Under the pieces are notes generated by a model. That model did no database searches and had not been told where the DNA came from. It saw only the letters and a list, made by a program, of their open reading frames with translations. The position numbers and the translations under genes are program-made. Below, piece after piece: positions 49,600-62,035 of a stretch of 64,000 nucleotides of DNA. Location: the NCBI GenBank assembly GCA_022829145.1, contig CM040741.1, forward strand, positions 63,052,547 to 63,116,546, read 5' to 3'. Positions within the stretch are counted from its first letter, which is position 1, and every line of letters begins with the position of its first letter. This stretch comes from Albula goreensis. Its lineage: Eukaryota; Chordata; Actinopteri; Albuliformes; Albulidae.

Positions 49600-49950
49600 G
49601 AGGAATGGGGGATCCCCCTGTGGTGTAGTAATTGTCATGCCGGACGGTAAATTTGAGGCACCTCACAGAGTGACAGCAGCTAGGCCTCCTAATGGTGCAG
49701 TTTCGGTGCGAACGACAGCCCGAGGGGGAGAATACACTTGTCAGCTGTCCCTGAGTTTCCGATGTAGGCGGAGGGGCGGGGGCTGGTGGGTTCGGGGGTT
49801 GCGGGATTGCTTATCAGTGCCGGTGGCCGCGGATTTGATGCCGCTTGAGAACTGTGCCAAGGAGTCTCGGGCCCAGCCCCGCTCCTCAGACATCAGATTG
49901 AGGCTGCGCGGCGAAGCATGACCGGGCTCTGGATTTTCACATCGGGACAT
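49600..49950. promoter_or_regulatory. CpG-island-like patch, 1.1 kb past exon 4
   Basis: Roughly 20 CpGs in 300 bp against a CpG-poor background, with GGAGGGGCGGGGGC (Sp1-like) near 49770. An open frame crosses it but has no recognisable similarity. Could be an internal neuregulin promoter or a conserved regulatory element; not shown by sequence. Confidence 0.4.
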
Positions 49951-52172
49951 CTGTCAGGTTTCTGAAGACAGGGACTTTGCGGAGGGTAATGGGAGGACTC
50001 CTCTGTCGATCAAAAACAAAAAAAAAAAAGCTTTGCGCTAAATCTACATGGGGTCCATGAGCTGAGCTAAAACCCCCAAAGTTTTGACAGACACCCAAAG
50101 GGCCGTGGCAAGAACAAAACGGAGAAGAACAAGAGTGCGGAAATGTGGAAAGGTGTTTTTTTAGGGCCTGACAAAGAATTTTTTTTAAAAGTCTGAAATC
50201 CTTGATTTCCTGTTCCTCTTGACAGTACCTGCATAACTTTCTATTTTTCACTAGAAACGGGTGGTGTTTATACGCTCACCTTGACTCTTTTTGTCACCAG
50301 AAGCTATGATGCAAATTTGGAGCCAGCTTTCTCACTGTTCAAGGACCCGTACTGTTTCAGAGAGGGAGTTTTTGGCGTGGCGAGAGACTGTGAGCTCCAC
50401 ACTGAATGGTGCAGTGATGAAATCACCTACTGGGACAGTGGGCAGTGGCCAGGTTCCCCCTGGCCCTGATCGTGACTAGATAACCTTGACGTGTTGAACA
50501 GGACCACCATGATAGTGGCACCGTTTGTGCATTCACAATAGAAAACAGACACCATTTAGATCTGCGATGTGACATTTTGTTGAGGTTGATACATTAATAA
50601 GGGTAACGGATTGTGTTTCAGATCACTTGTGTTTTTTTTTTCTTTACTGCATTCTTCACATTCATGTGTGATTGTGTGTGTGTGTGTGTTTTTGTGTTTG
50701 TGTGAGCATTTTAAAGGAATTTCTTTTGATCTCCTTGAGGCAAATGAACTGTCCTGACCAGGTCTGTCATGAAAATGCAGTCTTGGCAAAAACACCATTT
50801 GCATAAGGTGTATGCTGTTCTCTGTGGGGTATTGTTCCAGTTGAACCCTTATCTGTAATAATGTCAGCTGGCAGCTCATTGGCTTGAAAGAACAAAGCTT
50901 AAGTTCCCCTCCAGTTCTGAGGACAGGTTTTGAGGAGGAATCTTGCTCTCAAAGTGGACCTTCAGGATTGGAGCCGCTTAATTTTAATATAAGTTTAAAA
51001 CAGAAAACACACAACAAAGTTCCAGACAGAGTTCCCTTTGCCAGAGCAAATGAACGCTGTCATTTTACTGTCATTGACTGTCGGCTGGCATGGCTAATCA
51101 TCCGTACCAAAGGGAATGGCGAAAGCGTTGCCTTCTCAGACTGGTTTGCCATGTCGAAACTGGGTGTCGGTTCAACATGCTATTGATTTGTGGTATTCCT
51201 CTCTGAGTGGCCTGTACTCAAGGGTCACCCATGTCTGTGACGCCCCCCTCCTTGCAATCTGAAACCCTGAGGAATCATTAGCCATGCTGGAGCAGACCAC
51301 GTTCCTGGCTTTATCTGCACTTTTCATTTGTCTCCCGTGCAAAGGAAGTGATTTCTCATTCCTTCCCGACACACGATGGCCAGCGCGCGTCTGTAGTACC
51401 AGAGGTGGATTTACCAGGCTTAGCAAGGCTGGCTATTAATTTTTCCTGTTCTGTGCATGCAGGGCTTTTATGTCCATGCAATAGAAAGAGCCTGTGGCTG
51501 CGAGCGCAGCGCACATAAATCCAGACAAGGCCCGAAAAGTCATTGCAGAGGCCATCATTGCTGTAATGATGGTATAGCATTTTATTTCCTTCCTCAACAC
51601 TCTTAAAAGAGAATGTGGTAATCTTTTATAACTGAGATTGTTCTATAGCTCAAGCATTGCATATTCTATTATGGTACAGTTTTTTTTTTTCTCCCTCCTC
51701 CTGTTTTACTGTGAGAAGTTTTATTCCTTAGTCAGGTGTTATGTCTTTTTTTTTTGCTCAGATTCACTGTGTGGCTGACCCAAAGCGCACTGAGCGCAAG
51801 AAATATTGCCGTCTTCATAAGGGCAGGGAGGCGTTTTTAACATGTACAAAATTGATGGGTATTGATTTAAGTTTTCTTAACGCGGCGCTTTAATCTTGCC
51901 AGAAGGGCTGAAGGAGGAGAGAGATTGGGGAAAATGGGCTGGCTGATATAAAATCAGGGCAAGCTGACACTGCAGTTGGAGGAGAATGAATGGTCCAGTT
52001 TAGAATGCTTAAATACAGCTGGCAGAACTAAACAGTTTCAGAGATCATTAGCCTCGTCCATTTGCATATTTAAGACCCTCAGAATGAATCAGGTTTTTTT
52101 TTTCCATTTCAGCATTCTCATGCCACTGTATTTCATACAACCAGAATGAGAGAACATAATGGCTCTCAGAGG

Positions 52173-52176
<4 letters not shown>

Positions 52177-52213
<37 letters not shown>
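52177..52213 (+). repeat. (TG)n microsatellite
   Basis: About 18 uninterrupted TG repeats. Confidence 0.95.
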
Positions 52214-52216
<3 letters not shown>

Positions 52217-52724
52217 TGTTGTGAACACATAAATGTTTTAATGTTGTTCATACTCTATTTTCTGTAGCCATATGTGAAGAAATGAGATGGTTGTTTTTTC
52301 TGACAGGTTGACTCACTGGTGGGTAATGTGTTTACCGAAGGAAGCAGCACACTCCTTATGTGAATATTAATCACCATATTAACAAAAGTGCGGTAGCAAC
52401 CAAGAATGTTAAAGGTGAAGGTGTATCTGATAACACATGGCAGGTGAGCTAATTTGTGCAAAGAGGCTCAACAGAAGAGAGAAAAAAGAGGGAGGGAGAG
52501 AGAGAACAAATAGTATGCAAACATGATGCAGGGCTTGAACTAAAATCATAGTGAATTATTGAATATTCTCATTATGTTTTCCACCCTTAACTTCTGTATC
52601 GACACAATTTACAATATAAAAAAAGTGAAGATCTATATGAACCATAATGTATTCATATCATTATATGATCTAAGGCAAACCATCCTAGTGAATAGGAAAT
52701 GTCCATATGTAAAAGCCAGTCTTT

Positions 52725-52925
52725 TACATTAGGTGTACATTTTAGGCCCTTGACCTCCAATGCAGGTTTTAGAGCTTACATTTCTAAAAACAGTCCATAC
52801 CATGTATACAGCTGGGTATTCACTGAAGCAGTTCAGGTGAACCTTTCTCAAGGTCTACAACTACTATGCCTTAGAAGGGATTTGTACCTGCAACACGCCT
52901 GGCTCCCTAACAACTGTACTACATG
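52725..52925 (-). mobile_element. tRNA-derived SINE
   Basis: The minus strand reads GCAGGTACAAATCCC (B-box-like), GACCTTGAGAAAGGTTCACC, then GAACTGCTTCAGTGAATACC and CAGCTGTATACATGG, in the same order as other fish SINEs of this group. The 3' tail is diverged. Confidence 0.7.
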
Positions 52926-53700
52926 TTCCCATCATTATTTTAGGCTTTTCCCATCCCTTGTGTGGAAACAAAGCACAGTTGTGAAAACATCTTGTGATAC
53001 ACTAACAGTATGTGTAAATCGGAATGTAAATGAGGAGGGGAATTTTTTACTGGAGTTGAACCCGTGAACCTTTACCTCATGCAAATTCACGAGTACAGTA
53101 CCAGGGAAGGTTTCATACATTCCGTCCATTGAAATGTATGAGTTTGTAATGGCTGGTGTGTTCGTTTATTCTGTCTTGGGCATTGGGTACCTGCGTAACT
53201 TTATTGTTTCGTTCAAAGTTCATCTCATTCAGAGGCAGTGGAATGAATTCCCATGAATGAATTAACAAAAGCAAGAATGTCTTTTCTGCATGGACATGTT
53301 TACCTGTAATTGAAACAGGCCAGAGTAAATTGAGAACAGGAATGCAGAGACCATTGATCCTGTTGTGAAATTAAATGAGACTACATTATAATACAGTGCA
53401 CTCAGCTGTGTAGAGTGTGTGGGTCTGAATGTGTTTTTCAATATTTTTCATGGTTCAATCTCCATGTGCCTTCTTGAAATTTTCTGTGTAATACGGTCAA
53501 ACCTATATGCATGACATTTCCATTGATCATGCAGGAAGTGTTCATGTATTAATGCTATCTGTATAAAATGCATGATTATCAGTGTAGTATGAGCAGTGCT
53601 TTCACACTAGTGCTGTTAACTTTGCTGTGAGAATGAAAAAGTAATTAACATGCCACAGTGGTATGTCCCACAAAATGACTATATTGTGTATGTAATCAGT

Positions 53701-53703
<3 letters not shown>

Positions 53704-53757
<54 letters not shown>

Positions 53758-53790
53758 CACACGCACACACACATGCACACACACACAAAC
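53704..53790 (+). repeat. (CA)n microsatellite
   Basis: About 26 pure CA repeats (53704-53755) followed by interrupted CA with ATGCAC variants. Confidence 0.95.
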
Positions 53791-56700
53791 TTTTTTTTTC
53801 TTTTTATAGGAAGCAAACCAACCATTTCACATAATCTGAGCATACGTTTTGTTGACTATGCGTCCTGTTTTGTATAGCTATAAATACATTTTTCAAAATG
53901 GACATGAAAATCACAGACATACAGATAGAGCCATCTGAATGCTGTTATCTCACTGAATACAACCAATTCCTCTTCAGCTCGGGCTCCTCTTAGATAAATA
54001 TGCTGCCTGCGCTAATCCACTATATCATGCTCACTTGTCACCGTTCACCGTGTAGTGCCGTAACTTCACTTTTTTCAGCTGCAGAAATTGCCACTGGTGA
54101 GAATCAGATGTGACAGCTTTCATATTTGCGTATCAAGGAGGTTAATTATGATAGTCCATTACCGTGGAACGGCAATACATTTCAGCCAGAACTGATCATT
54201 TGCGAAAATCTGGAACGTTCTTTTACTGTACCATGAAGGAAAGATCCTTTTTTGAACGTTAACTGGATTAAGCAGTTATAACCCCCCTGATATTTCTGAT
54301 TCTTATGCCATTGAGTTTGAATGTAACAGATGTCATTTTTAAAAAAAAAAAAGTCAAAAATAATAACTTGGTAAGTGTTTGAGAACATTTTCTATTTTCC
54401 TGCAATTTCAAGCTTGCAGAATGTCAGATTGCGGCATAAATCTTTTCTAGGATAAGACTGTTAGACTGGTAAGGGATGTTCTGCCTGTACCTTCTAAGAG
54501 GATCCTTGAAACGTTCTTTCAGGAAATATTCGTTTTGGGTTCGAAATGACAGGGGCCTAAAATGACGGTCGGTTTGGATCATTCTTGTTATCGTTCAGTC
54601 TTGCTAATTTTCCATTTGATTGGATAGATAATGATGCACATGATGACGGGCCACTTGAGTAGGTTTTCAATACGTCTCAACGCTAATGCAAATGAGAGGC
54701 GTAAGCTGGATGGTTTGGCACACACATTAAATACATTTATATTTAGACATGTATTTCATAAGTTAATATCATTGATTGTTTTCTGTTTTGCTCTTCGCAA
54801 ATTTAAATTCTCTAGATTATTTGAAATCATATCCATACATAATGTAGAAATGGGCAATATCATTTCCCTCTGTTTATTTACAGTATTTCATATGGATGCA
54901 CATTCAAGAAATGAGAATAATTCAGTTTGATAGTCTGTTTGGCACTGGTAATTAGTGTTTCTGAAACACAGCAATAATTGTTTATCATTTCTAATGACTG
55001 TTGAGCATTTAGGTGTACTGGCCTCCACATACAAGAGTCACTCTGCCAAATGCCTGCCTGTAAAAGAAGGCAAATGTTTATTAGACCTTTATTTCTGTGA
55101 AAGCTCCGAACTTTATCCATTTTTAGCCAAGCTCCAAGCTTTTTCACCAGCGTCGATACTGCATGACATACTGCTTTTTACAAGGTGTTATCTAAATGGG
55201 GCCTGTACCAAAAAGAATCGCAGATGCATAAATAAAGCAGACAGTCGGCCCCTCAGGGTTAGCTGCTTGACTGGACGCGTACATAGGAGGTATTCTGGAC
55301 CTGGTGAATATCCAAGATGTTTCCTGATGCTGCAGCATGTCTTAGATTTCCTCCTGATTACTCTTTGAAGCACAGTGATATGATTAATGGATTGTTTATA
55401 TCATTCCAGTGAAAATGGAAAAAGTACAAAAAAAAAAAAAAAAACTAAAGAAACAAAAAGCAAAAAGTGATGATGGGAGAGCGTTGCGGTTTCCTCAAAT
55501 TGATTTCCGTTGGGGATTAGGAGCTGCCCTCTTTATGGAGAGATAGTCGAACAAATTAATCCTCGCCGGGATTAAGTAACATGCTGGAGACAAAATGCAT
55601 GCACCATGGGAGCGAGACTCACGCTGCTCCATTTTGCGGTGTTGTAGCTGCTTCCATTCTCTAACTCATTTCCAAATTTCCGCTCATTTTTATCAGTTTT
55701 GATTCCCCCCCTAACTTTTATTATTTCAGAAAGACCTTGAAGGCTAACTTTTTTTTTTTTTTTTAGAACTTTTAATACATTATGGGTCTTAAAAAAGAGA
55801 GATGGAGACAACTTTGGAAGGTCCCAGAAGTGTTTCGGGTTTAAAAACCCTCAGGTTTTTAATTTGGTTCATCGTTTTCTGCTGTCTGAAAAATGGATGG
55901 AAGTATCTATTCCAGTTGCCAATAAAGTTATTTCAAAGTCTTGAGAGAAGTCAGAGAACAATACCATGGTACAAATTTCAATTATAATAGATTGCTGTGG
56001 TTTAGGTTAATGATAGAATTACTAGTAATTCCATATGTAGTTGGTGCAAATTCTACTTTTAAAGCAACTGAGCCCTACTCAGAAGCTGTATTTTGAAAAT
56101 ATGGCCATAAGCAATAGAAGATTAATAGCTTGGAGGTTTAAAAATTATATATTATCCAAGGCAGATGTGTAGTTGAAAAATAAGGGAAAAGTTTGAAAAG
56201 TTTGAAATACCTTAGGCTATGCTGGTAAGGGATAAGAAATACAGAAGACTTTATTGAAATGGGAAATGGCTGTGCCACATATTGAAAGTTTCCTCTTTCT
56301 AAAGTTACAGTTTTATTAATTTGGCTCCATATTCCCTTTCAGTTTTTTTTTTTTTGCAATTGTGAACTCCTGGGGTGTACACAGCTACAGACAGCTGTAG
56401 CTGGTTACCATCAGTAGCTCCATGAACTGTGGAAAAAGGCAGAGGTCAACCTAGTTTGAAGATGTTTTGACAAGGAAACACTAATAAGATCACTGGAAAG
56501 ATATTGTAATTTGGAGGCATCAAGTTCAGGTGTACTCATGTCCAAGGCTAATGTTGTCATTAGTCCCGATGTTATGACTGCCAGCAAATGTTATGTCTGG
56601 GGACTGCAACAGAAAAATGGAAGTCTTGGTGGCAACAGGAAACTTCTGCAAGGAACCAAGCATTGCTCCAACATCACAAAAAGATACCATCCCACTGTAA

Positions 56701-58786
56701 TGCATCTAGTCGTTTGTTTTTTGGTCTATTTTCTACATCAGTGCCCCTGAATATAAACTAGAGGAATAACGCTTTGAAGCTGAGCCTCCCCAACTGGCAC
56801 CGAGCACATCTCATTGTCTGTTCATTTGTTCTCACCAGCTCTGTCCAGCCGCTTATCTTCTGTTTTCATTTCTGTCCCTCCATGCTTCGGCATCTTATTG
56901 CCGTGCATGCTAAATTGTGTGCCTCACTAAGGCGGGTGAGGATGTTTATTTTTCTTTATCTAGATTTTCTCTAAATCAATAGGCTTATGCGGCTCTTCAG
57001 TGCCTCTTAATTACATTGAAAGAGGAAAACTCATTTGCAGTGTTGCTGTTTTGTATTTTTTTCCTAATACTGACTGTTTTTTTTTGTTCTCTTAGTTTCA
57101 GTTTTTTTTTTCTTGCATCATTTCGCTTCGTGACAGAATGTATTATATGTGATCAAGGATTTTGTAATCTGTGCTTGCAGAACCTTTTGATTTTGCCTGC
57201 GGATACAGACAGACAGGTTTTAGGGTTTGTTTTTTTTTGTTTTGTTTTTTTTTCTCAATTTTTGTAAATGACGGGCATCCTCGGCAAACAAATCATCCGT
57301 TTTGCGACTCCTGTCACGGATTGGGCTTGCTGGCTGTCACCCATTTCTAAAGTGGAGCACCAGCTACTGCGGTGCCTGAACAGGCACTTCAGGTCATGAG
57401 CCCTGGGCTTTTGTGTGAGCCGTTTGTATTTGAATTATTCATTTCCTGACCTGGATGCAGCATTAGATTCACTCGCACTCAACACTGGGCAAGGCTGGCC
57501 GTTGTGAGCAATTTGGGTTATCGAATCCCCAAGAAATATCTTTGGTCTTTGGCCTTCTCCAAAATATCATGAAAATCCCACTTGTGTGTTGCTGAAGGTT
57601 GCAGCTCTCAAAAAAAAAAAAAAAAAAAAAGATGCAGACACCGGTAGCTGACCGCTGTTTTCAGTTAAAACCGCCAAGTTATCATAAGGTGTCATGGAAG
57701 TGCTGGTCTGTCAAAAAAAAAAAATCCCTGATTGATTTGGTACCTTATTACAAGGTGACCACTGGATTCAATCAACACAGTCTAGCCATCTTAAAGGAGA
57801 AACTCACTTTGCTGTAATGATACAGCAGACTAATCCAGGAAGCGTTTTATTTATTGAGAGGCATATTTCTCGGCACTTTTGATTGAATCCAGGGGGTGAA
57901 TGACTTAAGGCATATTCTGTGCTACAGAGTTAGTGTAAGTTTGTGTTTGGGGGAAGGGGGGGTGGTTGTGGGAGTGTATTTTGTGGGCTGAAATGTACCC
58001 CTCCCAGCCATCCACAGGCACAGGCAATAGTAATAGTCGGGGTGCCTTTTCCCAGTCACGCCAAATGCTTCCGATTCAGTGCAATTTGGGAAAAGAGCTC
58101 TAAGCCAGAGAACTTGTAATGCCTCCAAGATTGCATAATGAATTAAGGCACTTGGATCACCCTCAAAGGAAGTGGTGTACTTTTAGGGCTGCTGCATTTT
58201 TTTTACATGGATCTTGGCCTGTTGATTCTTGTGTGCCCTCGTGTCATGCCATTGATGCAATTTCATGGTTTTTGAAATCGCTTTTGTTATCTTCATTGTT
58301 TTTGTTTTTTTTTTTTTTTGGTCTTGTCTACCTGATTCTTTTTTCAGATCTGACAAGCAGAGCCTTTTTATACATATAAAGCATTTATTTTGAAAGGTGC
58401 CAGCACTACCTTAATTAAGCATTAAGCAATGTTCCCCCCCTCCCCTGCATCTGGTGCCATAAATATTGTGAGCACATATGTGTATCTGTTTAAATCTGTT
58501 TGAACTCTCCAATTTAGCAGTTTCTTGGCAGGATCTTCACAGAAGAGTACTGCAAATTTCACTGAGTCATCCTGGTACATATTGACATCTCGCTGTCTCC
58601 CAGTCATATTCGTAGCCATGTCCCATTGCACCAGCAACACCGTCCGTCAGTTTGGAAGGCTGCAGGCTGGAATGCACATAGTTAGCTGCCAGCTACTTTT
58701 ATCTGTGCTGTGTATTCGCTGTCATCTCTCTGGAGGACTACGTGACTCACACTGCAGATGTGGCCATAATGCAGGAATCTTCCACA

Positions 58787-58801
58787 CTCATAGGTGGCGC
58801 T
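58787..58801 (+). promoter_or_regulatory. CTCF-like motif
   Basis: CTCATAGGTGGCGCT matches the 11-base core of the CTCF consensus (YAGRKGGCGCY), with a weak left flank. Confidence 0.3.
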
Positions 58802-58872
58802 CTAGTCCAAAAAGGCAGCCAACTTAAACCATTTCTCTTGACTTAGGTCAAGTACATTGACAGACATCGATA

Positions 58873-58935
58873 TATTTATTTAGTTTGTTGCTTGCTTGCT
58901 AAAGGGGACAATGCGCAGAAATCAACATAACTAAT
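58873..58935 (+). repeat. Possible dispersed repeat fragment
   Basis: TATTTATTTAGTTTGTTGCT followed by GGGGACAATGCGCAGAAATC resembles a fish interspersed repeat with a GGGACAATGC core. Weak assignment. Confidence 0.25.
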
Positions 58936-60621
58936 TTCCATTTGTATTCTCTTGGAACATGTGCATTGTCCTACTCTAATGAGAACATAGATACATAATA
59001 CATTGGTATACAAATAATGTATTCATAGTGATCATATTGAATTCCTATTGATGAGAACAGGCTGTTTAACCTATACAGGCAATTCATTTACCAGCATTAA
59101 GCATTGACTCGCAGGGGTACTGACCAGAGTGAGACAGTCCAGATTAGAATCCAGACTGTGTGGCATTTCCTGGCACTGAGAATGGGCACTTTAGCAGGAT
59201 GTAGCACCTTTCAGCCACAGTCAGCAACAGAGCCTACACCCTCAGAGGAGGACTGGAGTTTCTGGGATCAGAACTTGCATGTTTTATACTACTACTTACT
59301 CAGTTTTTTTTGTAATATCCCAAAAAAATACTACACCTACCCCAGCTTTTATCTGACACTGTTTTTTAAGTAATTGCTTATGATATTTTTCTTGAGACTT
59401 CTCCCCTTGTTGTGGGGTTGTCAGCTGCTGTCATTTATCTCTGGAGATGAAAAGGTGACATGAGGATGAACCCCAGCCATTAAAGATGAAGGATATGTGG
59501 CCCCATCATCTTAATGATGCTCAATTCAATAATGCATGATGTGAAATCAGCATATCAATACAACGTCACATTAAGATGCTGCTTTTAGCTGTCAAAGAAA
59601 GTATCGTGCCCAAGTTCTTCATTCATTAAGCATACTGTCCTAGATTTTATTACTTTGTTTCTCTTTTTTTTTTAAGTTTGACTGCATAATTTGAAGCTTT
59701 CCATTTTTTTTCCCTGGAAGTAAACATGCAGATTAGCGTTCTATTTTTCGGAGAGTGTCAATTGCATTCGTAGATTTGCTTTTCAGACTTTTGTCAGCAT
59801 AATGCATTATTCAGATTGGCTTAGGCTTGGTTTTTCTTAAAAAACAAGCTCTGTTGTTTGCCCGTTTGTTCGATCTCTGATGTTTTGAGGACAGGGAGCA
59901 TGGCGTACTCGTTGTCAATTTCAGCCATGTCAGCCATAAACCATCACAAAAAAAAAAAAACGTTTGAATTTTCTTTTCACACAGTAGTTTGGGTTTGGCG
60001 TTTGATTACTGTTGCAGAATGAAGTCTTAGGCATCCGTTTCGCGCTGGTTTGGGAACTCGTGGCAATCTCCGACTGCAGGGAAAAGAGTTCCAGCCCCAC
60101 TGCTAAAATGCGTGTTGGACAGAAGCCCTCTTTTCATTGCCAGTGTTTCTTCAGCTGTCCTTCCCTGATACCTGCAGCTCTTTCAGTCTCTGGCCGTTTC
60201 ATGGCAGCCTTTCAAGGACAACTATAAAGACAAATTGGGCAGAAATTTCAGGCCATGTGGTAAGGTGGAATTCTGAACTGGCTCACGCGTCATTGCTGTA
60301 TTTTCATGCTGTTTTATGTTAATGTGTTGCTTTTGCCTCTGTGTTGTTTTATAATATAATGGGGCCGAGGTATATTTTCGGATGAAACTGTAGGGGTCAG
60401 ATGGGGTTATTTACAATGCAATGTATCTTTCGTGACCAAAGATTTGGAGAGGAAGTCTCTCTGCTAGTCTCTCAGGATGTGAGCCCCGACTCTCTGTACT
60501 TTAGATCACAGGTCGCCATTTCATATTTCCACATTTTCCCAAGAACTCCCAAAATCTGAACACCATAAAGTGTTTTTATTTATCGCGCTTTTGTTGGCTG
60601 AAAGAGCTTATATTTCATTTT

Positions 60622-60668
60622 GCCAATTGCCCTGGATAAAAGCGCCTACTAAATGATTGCGATGCAAA
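60622..60668 (+). mobile_element. Degraded L2/UnaL2-type tail
   Basis: CCCTGGATAAAAGCGCCTAC followed by TAAATGATTG matches the stem-loop and terminal repeat of UnaL2-type elements. The 5' body is not recognisable. Confidence 0.6.
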
Positions 60669-61137
60669 CATAATGCATCGCCTGGTTAAAATAGCTGCGG
60701 CTTCATCTCCTCAATTCTTCACGTTTAACAAAGAATAAAAAAGTAAAGAATAAAAAGTAAAAAAAAAAAAGACATTCAAACAAATCGTGGCTTTGTGACT
60801 GGCCTTTTCCTTTCCTGTGCCAGAGCTCTCGGCCTAAGAGATTAATTGGGTGGATTTTGCTGGAGGATACGGTCTCAGTGAGGAGCTGTCCGTTACCGCG
60901 GTGCTGAATCCCTCCCCTCTGACCCCCCCTGACCCATCACCCCGCCCCCTCCCCCCTCTTCCTGTATCACTGCTTCAGTCCTTCAGGGCCTGCAGAAGGA
61001 ATGCGATCATGGCATAGAGCAGCGTTAATGATAATGGAGGTCATTCTCTTTTTTCGTTTTTTTTTTCCCCCTCCTACTTCAATTGAATGACTTACTTCCT
61101 GCCCACAGCTCCATTACACACACAGCTGGGATGCTGC

Positions 61138-61567
61138 AGATTGCGCACGTGTGTGTGTGTGCGCATGTGTGTGTGTCTGTGTATGTACATGATTGTTTTC
61201 CTGAGTATGTGTGTTTGTATGATTGTGTGTTTTTGTTCTTGTGTTTGTGTGGTTTTGTGTGTGTGTGTGTGTACATAGGTGAATTCATACACAGCTCTGT
61301 ATATCTATATGTGTGTTTTCTCACAGAGGTGTGTACATGTTTGTGTATGTGTGTATACATATGTTTACAGTATATCTGTGTGTGTGTGTGTGTGTGCTTG
61401 TCTGTATTTCTTCGTGTGTGTGCGTGTGTGTGTGCTTGTCTGCTTGTGTCTATGTGTGTGTGTGTGTGTGTGTGCATGTGTGTGTGCTTGTCTGCTTGTG
61501 TCTATGTGTGTGTGTGTGTGTGTGTGTGTGCTTGTCTGCTTGTGTCTATGTGTGTGTGTGTGTGTGT

Positions 61568-61612
<45 letters not shown>

Positions 61613-61624
61613 TGTCTGCTTGTG

Positions 61625-61667
<43 letters not shown>

Positions 61668-61676
61668 CTGTCTGTG
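61138..61676 (+). repeat. Long compound (GT)n array with higher-order unit
   Basis: About 540 bp of GT repeats. A larger block (GCTTGTCTGCTTGTGTCTAT followed by GT repeats) recurs at about 61436, 61488, 61530 and 61610, so part of the array grew by duplication of a longer unit. Confidence 0.93.
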
Positions 61677-61709
61677 TGTCGGGCAGCACCCAGAGGCCCC
61701 TGACAGGAG

Positions 61710-62035
61710 ATGAATGAGTCCTGGCGTCAGGCACCAGCCAGGCGGACAGGAGGAAGAGGAGGGGTGGAAGCTACCGCTACTGCTACCGCCACCGCACCCC
61801 CATCTCCTGCTCCCGCAAATGATCGCGCCGTTCCTGTCTCCGGGAGTGGCAGCGGTGTCGGGTTGCGATCGCGCCACGTGGCTCAGACGCTTGCCCGGCA
61901 TGGCTAGCTTCCCGGCCACGCTCGGCGAGTCGGTCCCTCGCGCGGGCCAGCCGATCGTATCCTGGGCCGCGGCAGGCGCTGGGCCCTGCCCCGCCGATGA
62001 TAACTGCGCCTAAGCAGCCCACGAGGAGCTCGTCT
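61710..62035. promoter_or_regulatory. CpG-island-like patch next to the long GT array
   Basis: GC-rich with dense CpGs (GATCGCGCC twice, GGCCACGCTCGGCGAGTCGG). It contains an ATG at 61900 in good context that opens a 37-codon frame of unknown nature, and an AATAAA at about 62130. No known neuregulin first exon matches. Candidate alternative promoter or CpG island; function unknown. Confidence 0.4.

Noticed and set aside
49523-49921. 132-residue open frame over a CpG-rich patch
   Set aside because: No similarity to neuregulin first exons or any known family. High GC content reduces stops, so an open frame is expected by chance.
53035-53100. Possible minus-strand SINE B box (TTGAACCC)
   Set aside because: Only a short match with no A box, body or tail.
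61079-61734. Open frames of up to 206 residues rich in Cys/Val or His/Thr
   Set aside because: Dinucleotide repeat translations from the long GT array.
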